The position numbers and the translations under genes were made by a program. Shown one piece after another: positions 56,008-64,000 of a stretch of DNA of 64,000 nucleotides. The notes under the pieces are model-generated. The model saw only the letters and a program-made list of their open reading frames with translations. It made no database searches and had not been told where the DNA came from. The DNA is from an uncultured Maribacter sp. (GTDB taxonomy: Bacteria; Bacteroidota; Bacteroidia; Flavobacteriales; Flavobacteriaceae): assembly GCA_947493885.1 (NCBI GenBank), contig CANLTE010000004.1:434001-498000 (forward strand), in the 5' to 3' direction. Numbering within the stretch: the first letter of the stretch is position 1; each line of letters opens with the position of its first letter.

Positions 56008-56865
56008 ATGAAATCATACCATATTATACTGACAATCTGTTTGATTACTATCATTTCTTGTCAAAATTCAACGGACAGAAAACCAACGAAAGATCAGGTT
56101 GAATCAAATAAAGTTCAAGTTTTATTAGTTGGAAGTTCTCACTGGAATAACTATCAGCAAGGGGGGTCTGATATTGCACAAACTAACGAAATAGATATTC
56201 TATCAGAAGATTACCAAAAAGAGCTTGAATCAATTGCCAATAAAATAGCAAAATTTGGTCCTGATAAAATTTTTATTGAGAGAACCGTAGCATATCAGCC
56301 TAAACTAGATTCTCTGTTCAACCTCTACAAAAACACCAACTGGGGACAAGACAAACGAAATGAAATTTATCAATTAGGCTTCAGAGTAGCAAACAAATTG
56401 AATCACAAACAAATCTTCGGGATTGATTACCATAATACTTCATTTCCCTACGATAGTTTAATGTCAGCAATGACAATTGCCAATCAAGAAAAATTGATTC
56501 ATAAGTTCAAACTAGATATCGAAGAATACGAAAATCAATATAATGGACTAGTTAATGATAAAGCTTCATTAATTGATATTTTCAACTTTTTGAATAATAA
56601 AGAGCAGAGGAGAATTAATTTAGATTGGTATTTATCTGGAGCAAATCAAGCAGGAACAATTGATAATAACATTGGCTCATTTTTAGCATCTGAATGGATA
56701 AAAAGGAACATATTCAGTTATGGCTTAATACAAAAATATGTGGAAGAAAAAGACAAGAAAATTATGGTATTAATGGGAGCAGGTCATATTGCAGTGCTTG
56801 AGAATTTAATTAATTCTAAATCAGACTGGAAAACTATTGAACTCGAACAACTAATAAAAGAATAA
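56008..56865 (+). CDS. DUF5694-like lipoprotein with TraB/TIKI-type motifs
   Basis: The 285-residue protein has a lipoprotein signal (ITIISCQNS, Cys18). The N-terminus of the mature part, LLVGSSHWNN, carries G42-x-x-H45, and the C-terminus carries G257-x-x-H260 (MGAGHIAVL), with IFIERT in between. This GxxH...E/R...GxxH arrangement is that of the TraB/TIKI/ChaN-like metal-dependent hydrolase superfamily, which I infer from motifs alone. It lies between boundary-like repeats after the attC-like element. Confidence 0.75.
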   Translation: MKSYHIILTICLITIISCQNSTDRKPTKDQVESNKVQVLLVGSSHWNNYQQGGSDIAQTNEIDILSEDYQKELESIANKIAKFGPDKIFIERTVAYQPKLDSLFNLYKNTNWGQDKRNEIYQLGFRVANKLNHKQIFGIDYHNTSFPYDSLMSAMTIANQEKLIHKFKLDIEEYENQYNGLVNDKASLIDIFNFLNNKEQRRINLDWYLSGANQAGTIDNNIGSFLASEWIKRNIFSYGLIQKYVEEKDKKIMVLMGAGHIAVLENLINSKSDWKTIELEQLIKE

Positions 56866-56911
56866 CTATGGTCCTATAAAAAGCCCTAGAGAGTTTCTAT
56901 TCAGTCAGTAT

Positions 56912-56944
56912 TTGCTAAATTAGATACTTACAACACATTAGCAA
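56912..56944. repeat. short inverted repeat before the DUF5946-like gene
   Basis: TTGCTAA (56912-56918) and TTAGCAA (56938-56944) are exact inverses, 20 nt apart. TTAGCA also occurs at the end of the attC-like element (55985-55990), so a shared cassette boundary is possible but not proven. Confidence 0.5.
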
Positions 56945-56955
56945 GCATAAAAACA

Positions 56956-57489
56956 ATGCAAGATTATATTGATTTAGCTGAAAAAAATGGAGTTACACTT
57001 TTAGCTTCCGGTAAGTGTCAGTTTTGTGGTGCGAATACAAAAAGGGGAATTCATGAATGCTTAGAAATTTTTAATCTTGGATTTCAAAGCATTGACTTTT
57101 CGCAGGTGAAAAACCATTTATACAGATTTTTAATTGTTGATGCACACACATTGCAACACCCAGAAATACATGGTAGATGGAATAATCATTTTCACCTAAC
57201 AAGATTGCATTTGATTTTCAAATATGATGTTAAATGGGCGTATAAACTATCGCCAATACTAAGTAACTATTTAAATACGTATAAGGCTAACAAACCAAAT
57301 GAATATCTAACTCCGCCCGAAGTTTTAAAACGAGGAAAAATTACAACAACTGATATTTTAGAAAATGCTACCAACGAGACTGCATGTAAAGCATTGATAG
57401 TGAAATGGGCGATGGAAGTTTATAACAAATGGAATAATCATCTGGCTGTGGTAGACAATATTGCTAAAGGTTTTTTAGATGGAAATTAA
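56956..57489 (+). CDS. DUF5946-like protein
   Basis: The 177-residue cytoplasmic protein has a CxxCGA zinc-knuckle-like start (CQFCGANTKRGIHEC, near residues 20-35) and the family-type segment VDAHTLQHPEIHGRW with conserved histidines. It resembles DUF5946, whose function is unknown. It starts 11 bp after the TTAGCAA repeat, and no promoter consensus was seen, so cassette-type expression from upstream is possible. Confidence 0.75.
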   Translation: MQDYIDLAEKNGVTLLASGKCQFCGANTKRGIHECLEIFNLGFQSIDFSQVKNHLYRFLIVDAHTLQHPEIHGRWNNHFHLTRLHLIFKYDVKWAYKLSPILSNYLNTYKANKPNEYLTPPEVLKRGKITTTDILENATNETACKALIVKWAMEVYNKWNNHLAVVDNIAKGFLDGN

Positions 57490-57518
57490 ACCATAAAGTT
57501 CTCGCCTTTCAACAGCTG

Positions 57519-58376
57519 TTATTTCTTAAATCTTTCTCTATAATCTGAAGGGTTTTCTCCAATAAGTTTTTTAAACATTCTATTAAACAAGGGTACATTT
57601 GAAAATCCCGTTTCCAAACCAATAGCACCTATTTGCATATTTGTATTTGCTAGCAAAGAACACGCCTCATTAACTCGAACTTCAATAAGTGCCTGCTTAA
57701 AGGTTTTTCCTGTACTTTTTTTAAAAAACCTACAGAAAGACGATTCCGTTAGCCCTAACTCTGCTGCAACTTCATAGGTATTTATAGGTTCTTTATAATT
57801 GTTATTAATTAAAGCATAAACTTGTCTAAGTCTTTTAGAATCGGTTTTTGAAGTTTTTAAATATGATACCGCATCTAGACTGCTATGTGTTTTGGAATAA
57901 GACATACCATTTAACAAATTAAAAAAGTGGATTAGTCTGTCATATGGCTCCATTGTAAAGATTTTTTTTACCAAATTGCCAAACTTATGTTTCTCAGTTC
58001 CCGAGAAAAAAAGGCCTTTTGTTGAATTTTCTAAAAGCTTGCTGACCATATGAAATTCTGGAAAACCATAACATATTTGTAGTATGTCTTCTGTTTTAAA
58101 TTGAATTACATATTCCTCATAATCTGTAGACTCATAGGCGTAATAAAACGTATTATGCGGAATTTTTGGTCCTAACAACACCAGGTCACCATCTTCGTAA
58201 TGACTTATTTTATTACCAATAAACCGTCTACCTTTTCCTCTGGGTATATATGCAATTTCAAACTCCGAATGAAAATGCCAATAATCATCATAGATTACTT
58301 CTTTTTCATGATTGTGCGTTAGGTAAAGTACAGACCCCCTTTGTGACGGAATTGTTTGTAGTTTTGGCTGTTTCAT
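57519..58376 (-). CDS. AraC-family transcriptional regulator
   Basis: The 285-residue protein has an N-terminal cupin-type sensing domain (HFHSEFEIAYIPRGKGRRFIGNKI) and a C-terminal double HTH (EVAAELGLTESSFCRFFKKSTGKTFKQALIEVRV and GAIGLETGFSNVPLFNRMFKKLIGENPSDYRE). It is divergent from the SemiSWEET-HAD genes across 114 bp and probably controls them in response to a sugar or sugar phosphate. Confidence 0.92.
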   Translation of the reverse strand: MKQPKLQTIPSQRGSVLYLTHNHEKEVIYDDYWHFHSEFEIAYIPRGKGRRFIGNKISHYEDGDLVLLGPKIPHNTFYYAYESTDYEEYVIQFKTEDILQICYGFPEFHMVSKLLENSTKGLFFSGTEKHKFGNLVKKIFTMEPYDRLIHFFNLLNGMSYSKTHSSLDAVSYLKTSKTDSKRLRQVYALINNNYKEPINTYEVAAELGLTESSFCRFFKKSTGKTFKQALIEVRVNEACSLLANTNMQIGAIGLETGFSNVPLFNRMFKKLIGENPSDYRERFKK

Positions 58377-58429
58377 CCTTAATTTGCCTATAATTATATC
58401 ATATAAGACAATGTAAGATAAATTTTGGG

Positions 58430-58458
58430 AAAATAAGATATACTCCTAATCTTATTTT
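58430..58458. promoter_or_regulatory. candidate AraC operator (inverted repeat)
   Basis: AAAATAAGAT (58430-58439) and ATCTTATTTT (58449-58458) are exact inverses with a nine-base spacer, in the gap between the AraC gene and SemiSWEET, just upstream of a -7-like GATATTTG (58464-58471). Confidence 0.5.
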
Positions 58459-58490
58459 TAAAAGATATTTGCTACTAATTCTTACTTTAA

Positions 58491-58748
58491 ATGGATTTAA
58501 ACCTTTTTATAGGAAACCTAGCTGCATTACTAACAACCTTAAGCTTTTTACCTCAAGCTATCAAGGCAATACGAACACGAGACACTAAAAGTCTTTCTTT
58601 GCCGACTTATATAATGTTTGTTTCTGGTGTTTTGCTATGGTTTATATACGGTATGCGAAGTGAACAGTTACCTATAATTTTAGGTAATCTTATAACTTTT
58701 GTTTTTGCATCCACCATTCTCATATGCAAACTGGTAGAAAAAAAGTAA
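58491..58748 (+). CDS. SemiSWEET sugar transporter
   Basis: This 85-residue protein has three membrane segments and the PQ-loop motif FLPQAIKAIRTRDTKSLSLPTYIMF, diagnostic of the bacterial SemiSWEETs, which work as dimers to pass mono- or disaccharides down their gradient. It lies 12 bp before a beta-phosphoglucomutase-like HAD gene, which supports a sugar uptake and conversion role. Confidence 0.93.
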   Translation: MDLNLFIGNLAALLTTLSFLPQAIKAIRTRDTKSLSLPTYIMFVSGVLLWFIYGMRSEQLPIILGNLITFVFASTILICKLVEKK

Positions 58749-58760
58749 AAGCGCTTAAAA

Positions 58761-59489
58761 ATGATTAAAGCCATATTATTTGATTTTGACGGAACGTTAG
58801 TGGATTCTGAGTCTTTACACTTCGCTGCTTGGAACAACACGTTGAAAAAATATGATATTAAAATAACCGAAGAAGATTACCTAAACAACTTTGCTGGAAT
58901 TCCTACCCCGCAAAATGCAAGTCTCCTAAAAACCAGATATGGTATACAAAAATCAACCCAAGAGCTGGTAAACGAAAAAGAATCACAAACAGCATTGATG
59001 GGGCGGAATTTCGACATACCCTTTATGCCCTTCGCCTTAGAACTTATAGAAATTCTAAAAAAAACTAACCTACCAATGGCAATAGTCACCGGAAGTCCTA
59101 GGTCGGAAATGGAGCCAACGCTCAAAAAAGCTGGTATTTTTGAATATTTTAAGTATACAATCACGAGGGACGATGTTGAAAAAAGCAAACCAGACCCAGA
59201 ACCGTATCTAAAATGTGTAGAATTAATGGGATTCCGGAAAGATGAATATTTGGTTTTTGAGGACACTTGGGGTGGAGTAAAGTCAGCTAAGGCAGCCTCT
59301 CTTAAATGTTTTGGCATCCAAAAATCCGAGGATTTATTACTTCAACTCAAAGAAGCTGGAGCTGACAAAACATTTAAAAGTTTAGAAACGGCATACAATT
59401 ACCTTATCGCATCAGGTTTTTTTATAAATACAGATGATAGCATTTACAAAAGCGAATTATTGCGCGTATTAAAAAGTAAAACATTTTAA
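58761..59489 (+). CDS. HAD hydrolase, beta-phosphoglucomutase-like
   Basis: The 242-residue HAD protein has the DxD nucleophile motif FDFDGTLVDSE, a helical cap, the motif II threonine in VTGSPRSEM, and the motif III/IV acidic residues in SKPDPEPYLK and FEDTWGGVKSAK. This matches beta-phosphoglucomutase/phosphatase enzymes. Position directly after the SemiSWEET and opposite an AraC gene suggests it handles the imported sugar phosphate. Mutase versus phosphatase cannot be decided. Confidence 0.88.
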   Translation: MIKAILFDFDGTLVDSESLHFAAWNNTLKKYDIKITEEDYLNNFAGIPTPQNASLLKTRYGIQKSTQELVNEKESQTALMGRNFDIPFMPFALELIEILKKTNLPMAIVTGSPRSEMEPTLKKAGIFEYFKYTITRDDVEKSKPDPEPYLKCVELMGFRKDEYLVFEDTWGGVKSAKAASLKCFGIQKSEDLLLQLKEAGADKTFKSLETAYNYLIASGFFINTDDSIYKSELLRVLKSKTF

Positions 59490-59627
59490 AGTTAAGCTGT
59501 GTAAACTAATTGCTAGTTCTTGCCACTAAAATCTACACGAATTTTACATTCGGTTTGTATTCATTAAATTAAATGCTTAACATAGTAGTCAACCACATAC
59601 AAGACGTTAAGTAATGTAAAAAATGAA

Positions 59628-60506
59628 ATGGAAGAATCTGTAGCGTATAAAAATTTAGAACTACAAAAGATAAAAGTTGGAGAGGTCACCATTGGTTTAC
59701 GCCAAATAGGTAGCGGAGAAAATTTAGTTTTTATACACGGTTTTCCTACTCATGGATATACTTGGAGAAAAACATTGCAGGGGTTATCCAATAATTTTAA
59801 GTGTCATATTCTTGACCTACCTGGACTTGGTGATAGTGATTGGACCAAAAAAACAAATTTTAATATCTCTTCTCAAGCATCAGTTATTCAAACTTTATTG
59901 GAAAGATTAGGCATTATCAAATTTAGCCTAATAGCGCATGATTCTGGAGGTACAATTGCAAGAATTATTGCTATAAACAATCCGGGTAAAGTAAAAAACC
60001 TGATATTAATAAACACCGAAATTCCATATCATAGACCCCCTTTTATTGAATTATATCAAAAAACTTCGCGATTACCCTTTTCATCTTTCTATTTCAGAAA
60101 CAAATTAAGTCAAATAAGATTTGTAAAATCCTCTATGGGATTCAAACAAGCCTATACAGATAAAACTATGTTTGATGATGAAAATAATCTTGGACCATAC
60201 TTAAAACCTTTAATAGATTCCAATAGAAAAACCAAAGGCGCCTTTAAGTTTCTTAGAGGGATTGATTGGGATATTATTGATGACTTTAAACAAACACATA
60301 AAAAGATAAAAGCCAATGTCTTGCTACTTTGGGGAGAAAACGATAAAACTTTTCCAATAAATTTAGGGAAAGAAATGATGCATCAATTCGCCAGTAATTG
60401 TGAGTTTAAAACCATAAAAGAAGCTTCCTTACTTCCTCACGAAGAAAAGCCAAAACAGGTAGTTAATGAAATACTGCAATTTGTAGAAAAAAAATACACT
60501 TCTTAA
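59628..60506 (+). CDS. alpha/beta hydrolase (epoxide hydrolase/dehalogenase-like)
   Basis: The 292-residue protein has the HGFP oxyanion motif (residues 37-40) and the nucleophile elbow AHDSGG with Asp105 in place of the usual serine, as in epoxide hydrolases and haloalkane dehalogenases. The catalytic His is in the late LLPHEEKPKQV segment. The natural substrate is unknown. It is a single-gene unit upstream of the dihydrofolate-reductase-like gene. Confidence 0.88.
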   Translation: MEESVAYKNLELQKIKVGEVTIGLRQIGSGENLVFIHGFPTHGYTWRKTLQGLSNNFKCHILDLPGLGDSDWTKKTNFNISSQASVIQTLLERLGIIKFSLIAHDSGGTIARIIAINNPGKVKNLILINTEIPYHRPPFIELYQKTSRLPFSSFYFRNKLSQIRFVKSSMGFKQAYTDKTMFDDENNLGPYLKPLIDSNRKTKGAFKFLRGIDWDIIDDFKQTHKKIKANVLLLWGENDKTFPINLGKEMMHQFASNCEFKTIKEASLLPHEEKPKQVVNEILQFVEKKYTS

Positions 60507-60571
60507 CATTGCCTATGATAATTACTCAGTCTAAACAGATTACTTTGTATACCATTAAATAAAATTAAAAT

Positions 60572-61132
60572 ATGAAATGTTCAGTTTACATCGCTACCAG
60601 TGTAGATGGATTTATTGCAAAACCAGATGGAGATATTAATTGGCTGCATACAGCTGGTAATTTGGAAGCTGATATGGGAACCGAAGATATGGGGTTTAAC
60701 GCCCTTATGAGTTCTGTAGATTGCATGGTAATGGGTCGTAAGACTATGCAAATAATTTCCGATATGAATTTAACACCTGAACAATGGTTTTACGGTGATA
60801 TGCCAATCTTTGTATTGAGTAATACGCTTCATAAAGCACCTGATAACCTTAAAGAAAAAGTGGAGATGTACTCGGGGGATATCAATGACCTAGTTACATT
60901 ATTAAGTGAAAAAGGCTATAAACATGCTTATATAGACGGAGGAACAACCATTCAATCATTTATTAATCTTCAATTGATAAATGAAATAACAATTACCAGA
61001 ATACCAGTATTATTAGGAGAAGGAATTCCATTATTCGGAAAAACACTTAAAGCTATTAAACTAGAAAAAGCTGCTGCTAACGCATATGTAAATGATTTTG
61101 TACAAGTTAAATACTCAGTAAACTATGAGTAA
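60572..61132 (+). CDS. RibD C-terminal-type dihydrofolate reductase family protein
   Basis: The 186-residue protein starts MKCSVYIATSVDGFIAKPDGDINWL, and has VMGRKTMQ and YIDGGTTIQSFI further on, the cofactor and substrate motifs of the RibD-C/dihydrofolate reductase family. Stand-alone members are usually annotated as dihydrofolate reductase, but a pterin or flavin-like substrate is equally possible. The stop overlaps the next start by eight bases. Confidence 0.9.
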   Translation: MKCSVYIATSVDGFIAKPDGDINWLHTAGNLEADMGTEDMGFNALMSSVDCMVMGRKTMQIISDMNLTPEQWFYGDMPIFVLSNTLHKAPDNLKEKVEMYSGDINDLVTLLSEKGYKHAYIDGGTTIQSFINLQLINEITITRIPVLLGEGIPLFGKTLKAIKLEKAAANAYVNDFVQVKYSVNYE

Positions 61133-61697
61133 CAAAACAAACATTTTAAAGAGGAAAGTAAACAGGATAAAAAACATAATATATTTAAAAAAATGTAACA
61201 TAACGTTGTTCTTTTTTATGTTGTTCTCCGCTGTAAATGCCTTTGCACAAAACAACTATGTAAAACTACCACAAGCTAAAACAAATAGCCCTACCTTAAT
61301 TTTCAACAAAACAATAATTGGAAGCGAACACCTATTAAAAATACTTGACCTTTCAAAGGAAGATGTTCATGACGTATTGGTTTTAAAAGACAAACCATAC
61401 GAAAAAACCAGTGACTACTATAACCTTAGCTCGCAGGGTGTATTGTTTGTAAATTTAAAAATTGAACTTGCCAGTAAAACGCAATCTGAAATGAATACTT
61501 TCTTTGGACTTGATGAACAAAATGAAATCTATATTGATGGCTTTTTACTGGATACAAAAAAATACAGTATTGCGGTTGCTGGAATTACAGAGGTTGAAAT
61601 TGTAGAACCCAATAACATAAACAAACTAAAAGAAAGGGTTTTAAACATATGGACCTTACCAAAAACCAAAAGGTACAGCAAAAGAAATTTAAAATGA
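61125..61697 (+). CDS. exported protein with plug-like segment
   Basis: The 190-residue protein has an N-terminal hydrophobic signal (CNITLFFFMLFSAVNAFAQ), preceded by a 28-residue lysine-rich stretch. The middle segment (ILDLSKEDVHDVLVLKDKPYE ... GVLFVNLK) recalls the TonB-plug-type sequences that follow the pattern VLK...GVxxIxxK, but this is weak. It overlaps the dihydrofolate-reductase-like gene by eight bases and the PH-domain gene by four, so the three are probably one transcript. Confidence 0.7.
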   Translation: MSNKTNILKRKVNRIKNIIYLKKCNITLFFFMLFSAVNAFAQNNYVKLPQAKTNSPTLIFNKTIIGSEHLLKILDLSKEDVHDVLVLKDKPYEKTSDYYNLSSQGVLFVNLKIELASKTQSEMNTFFGLDEQNEIYIDGFLLDTKKYSIAVAGITEVEIVEPNNINKLKERVLNIWTLPKTKRYSKRNLK

Positions 61698-62122
61698 GTG
61701 TTTATAAGTCAAAAACTGGATACAAAATCATTACTTTTTTGACCTTGTTCTTCAGTGGGAATATCGAATTCTTGATTTTTCAAAAAGAACCTATAGAAGC
61801 AATTTTATCCGTTAGTGTAATTTTTGCATTAGTCTATGGTCTATTTCTATATGTAAATTTTTCAACGAAATATGAGATTACGGATAACGGAATGCTAAAG
61901 ATAAAATGCGGCTTTTTTTACAATAAAAAATTTGACATAGAAAAAATCAAAAAAATAGTGAAGACTTCAAATTTGATTTCGTCTCCAGCTCCATCGTTGG
62001 ACCGCATTGAGCTAACCTATGGAAAATTTGAAACCATTATTATTTCTCCAAAAAACAAAATTGAATTTGCAAATCAATTGATGAAAATAAATCCCAAGAT
62101 TGAAAACAAAATAGTTGAATAA
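61694..62122 (+). CDS. PH-domain membrane protein
   Basis: The ATG at 61694 (142 residues) overlaps the upstream stop by four bases (ATGA); a longer in-frame reading from 61649 lies mostly inside that gene. Two membrane segments lie at about residues 10-30 and 40-62. The soluble C-terminus (YEITDNGMLKIKCGFFYNKKFDIEKIKKI...SPAPSLDRIELTYG) is typical of bacterial PH-type domains. Function unknown. Confidence 0.82.
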   Translation: MSVYKSKTGYKIITFLTLFFSGNIEFLIFQKEPIEAILSVSVIFALVYGLFLYVNFSTKYEITDNGMLKIKCGFFYNKKFDIEKIKKIVKTSNLISSPAPSLDRIELTYGKFETIIISPKNKIEFANQLMKINPKIENKIVE

Positions 62123-62138
62123 ACAAAAGAAATAAAAA

Positions 62139-62669
62139 TCACTTCGCTAACTCCTTTTTTATTATAGCATTCCAGCGTAATTGCGCTTCCAAGTTTCTAG
62201 AAAAATTAGTCTCGTTATCGTAAGTATTCTGAAAATCGTTAAGCTCATGAAGTGTGGTTTTATATATTTTTTGAATTTCGCGCTTAATATTACTTGTAAA
62301 CTTTGTACTACTAAGTTGCACTCTCATTTTTCGAGCAAATAGTTCCGAGATATCAAAATGCAATTGTTCATGACTTAAAATTACATCATCACAAAGCTCT
62401 TTTTTGTACCAAGACTTATCAGGATAAAAATGTGCTTCTACGGTAAAATGAACCTGCATAACATTACCCTCGTAGGTGGTTGAAAACTGATACGAAATTC
62501 CACTTGCTGTTGTAGCTGCCGCTCTGGTAACCGAGGGCGGTTTTGCTTTAAAGTCTGACCAAGTAAGTTTCACCTCTGGGCTCCACAAAATCATCTCCTC
62601 ACTTTCTTGTCCCGAAGCAAAATTGCCTACAAACAGAAAAACAAGGAATATGTATTTTAAAGCACCCAA
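62139..62669 (-). CDS. secreted DUF922-like protein with HExxH motif
   Basis: The 176-residue protein has a signal peptide (YIFLVFLFVGNFASGQ) and a predicted secreted-protease fold with HEQLHFDISELFARKMR, where HEQLH matches the zinc motif HExxH, as expected of DUF922 members. The remaining ligands cannot be checked from sequence alone. It overlaps the OsmC gene end by 13 bp and is convergent with the PH-domain gene. Confidence 0.82.
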   Translation of the reverse strand: MGALKYIFLVFLFVGNFASGQESEEMILWSPEVKLTWSDFKAKPPSVTRAAATTASGISYQFSTTYEGNVMQVHFTVEAHFYPDKSWYKKELCDDVILSHEQLHFDISELFARKMRVQLSSTKFTSNIKREIQKIYKTTLHELNDFQNTYDNETNFSRNLEAQLRWNAIIKKELAK

Positions 62670-63064
62670 TTAAAAGTTATTATTTTTTCGATATCAGGGT
62701 GAAGACTATGATGCACAGGACAAGTCATAGCCGTATTTTTAAGTATTTTGCGTTCCTTTTCTTCAACATCAGCTGGTAAACTCAAAACAACTTCAATCTT
62801 TGTAATTCTTCTGGGGTTGGTTCCCATGTGCTTTGTTACCTCGGCTGTAGCATTTTCGATATTAGCATTGATGGTTCTAGATTTAATCCCCATCACAGTT
62901 AACATGCAGCTTGCCAAACCAGTAGCAACGGTATCTGTTGGAGAAAAAGCTTCTCCTAACCCATTATTATCTACTGGCGCATCAGTAACAAAAATATCGC
63001 CAGACCTTAAATGTTCGTTGGTTGTTCTTAATTTTCCAGTATAAGTAACTTTAGACGTTGCCAT
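62657..63064 (-). CDS. OsmC-family peroxiredoxin
   Basis: The 135-residue protein is an OsmC/Ohr-type peroxidase with the two redox cysteines in ATGLASCMLTVMG and AMTCPVHHSLHP. It reduces organic peroxides with help from thiols. In this lineage it usually sits next to the LysM-type protein found at the right edge, from which it is separated by two bases, so they are likely co-transcribed. Confidence 0.92.
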   Translation of the reverse strand: MATSKVTYTGKLRTTNEHLRSGDIFVTDAPVDNNGLGEAFSPTDTVATGLASCMLTVMGIKSRTINANIENATAEVTKHMGTNPRRITKIEVVLSLPADVEEKERKILKNTAMTCPVHHSLHPDIEKIITFNWVL

Positions 63065-63066
63065 AT

Positions 63067-64000
63067 TTACTTTTTTGTTTCATCTTTAGTTTCTTCCTTC
63101 GTCAACTCTTTAATTCTCATATCCTGAAAACTCATAATATATGACGCTCGGTTAACAACACCTACATCTGTATTTTCATAATCAAATTTATTGGCTGCAT
63201 ACTCCGTTACCCCAATTTCTTGAGAGACCGCCTTTAAATTGTTTTTATAAGCCAATTTCAACAACACATCATACGTAATATCAAAACCACGTGTTGCATA
63301 CCTATCTGGGTTTTCGCCAAACCTTTTTTTATACATTCTGGTAAAGGAGTTTGAAGACATTTCCTTATACACCGACGGATATGTAAATCTTAAATTGGAA
63401 AGATGAGAATTAGAAATTACATCATTATCAAAAGCTTTGTTCTTATTTGTGGTAAACATTTTTACCATTACCTCTTCATTAATTGAAGAGTTTAAAATAG
63501 AACTTACGCTAGATATTACTTTAAAATTGTTAGTCTCCAAGAAAACCCAATTTTCAACATCCTCAGATAACATTTTAGTTAAGTTATCTATACTAATGGC
63601 TACATTCTTTTTTTCCTCTTTTAATATTACAATTTTTGCACCTGGAAATTTTTCGAGAATTTGTTCTTTCACCAAAACATTTTCTGCATCCGCAATTACA
63701 ACGATATTCTGGTCAGTTCTATTTTCTTCCACGTAATTTAACAATCGGTCGCGAAGCACTTCTTCTGGAGAATAGGTGTAGTATAAATTTGGAATTTGCT
63801 CATTAATTTTTGCTGGAGCGGGAGCCAATACCGGAACATCGTACATACGGGCTTTGGTAGCAACCTCTTTTAACGAAATAGCGTCCAACGGACCAATTAT
63901 AGCGCTGTATCCAGCAAGGGATTCTTCGGCTAAAATTTGTCTAGTTGTATTTATATTTAATTGATTATCTAATGTTTTTACATCAACAGAAACACCTAAC
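63067..64000 (-). CDS. periplasmic-binding-fold (LysM-associated) protein, 5' part outside the window
   Basis: The gene runs off the right edge. The reading frame is open from 64000 to the stop at 63067, about 311 codons. A TTG at 63888 is not a start, because the frame continues upstream with coding sequence (LGVSVDVKTLDNQLNINTTRQ...). The visible part is an ABC-substrate-binding-like, Rossmann-type domain (AEESLAGYSAIIGPLDAIS, PVLAPAPAKINEQIPNLYYTYS, RYATRGFDITYDVLLKLAY). In Flavobacteriia such proteins often carry N-terminal LysM domains, which would lie beyond the edge. Function unknown. Confidence 0.75.
   Translation of the reverse strand, partial: LGVSVDVKTLDNQLNINTTRQILAEESLAGYSAIIGPLDAISLKEVATKARMYDVPVLAPAPAKINEQIPNLYYTYSPEEVLRDRLLNYVEENRTDQNIVVIADAENVLVKEQILEKFPGAKIVILKEEKKNVAISIDNLTKMLSEDVENWVFLETNNFKVISSVSSILNSSINEEVMVKMFTTNKNKAFDNDVISNSHLSNLRFTYPSVYKEMSSNSFTRMYKKRFGENPDRYATRGFDITYDVLLKLAYKNNLKAVSQEIGVTEYAANKFDYENTDVGVVNRASYIMSFQDMRIKELTKEETKDETKK

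Noticed and set aside
63886-63888. TTG as the start of the right-edge gene
   Set aside because: The frame continues upstream with coding sequence to the window end, so the start is outside.

Overview
The window is chromosomal DNA of a low-GC member of the Bacteroidota, almost certainly family Flavobacteriaceae. Grounds: type-9-secretion (T9SS) C-terminal sorting domain on the S8 protease, a long Bacteroidota-type YidC, many PorT-like and small beta-barrel proteins, ECF sigma operons with DUF4097/GIN-domain proteins, and promoters of the Bacteroidota form (TTG at -33, TAnnTTTG at -7), for example upstream of rpsA, the FAS1 lipoprotein and the TetR gene. No rRNA, tRNA, CRISPR array or insertion sequence was seen.

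Layout. 0-10 kb: pyrR-pyrB-(110-aa protein)-rnz-pdxH-sixA, then rpsA, a BON/LysM protein, cmk and lon. 10-13 kb: an ECF sigma/anti-sigma operon ending in two repeat-rich surface proteins. 13-20 kb: MFS transporter, M48 lipoprotein peptidase, GH31 glucosidase and glycogen branching enzyme. 20-32 kb: msrB, lpdA, aroQ, xerD, an NDH-2-type dehydrogenase, a second ECF sigma unit, acyltransferase and CoA pyrophosphatase. 32-43 kb: PPIase lipoprotein, TRIC-type channel, nitronate monooxygenase, T9SS protease, mnmA, FAS1 lipoprotein, yidC and pyrG. 43-47 kb: TIM-barrel enzyme, nitrilase, and a TetR-SDR-DoxX unit. 47-53 kb: an unknown DNA-binding-like membrane protein, a 56-aa lipoprotein, a LytTR two-component system and a divergent four-gene operon of exported proteins. 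53-57.5 kb: an accessory island. 57.5-64 kb: AraC/SemiSWEET/HAD module, hydrolase, reductase, small envelope proteins, OsmC and the 3' part of a LysM/periplasmic-binding-type protein that runs off the right edge.

The most unusual segment is 53.05-57 kb. A single polypeptide combines an HsdR-type nuclease domain, an N6-adenine methylase and an HsdS-like recognition domain. It is bordered by a perfect 36-bp palindrome plus GTTGTGC on the left and by an attC-like imperfect hairpin starting GCACAAC on the right. The two 7-mers are exact reverse complements, as expected of the ends of an integron-style gene cassette. Two further accessory genes (DUF5694-like, DUF5946-like) follow with weaker boundary repeats, and no integron integrase is present in the window.
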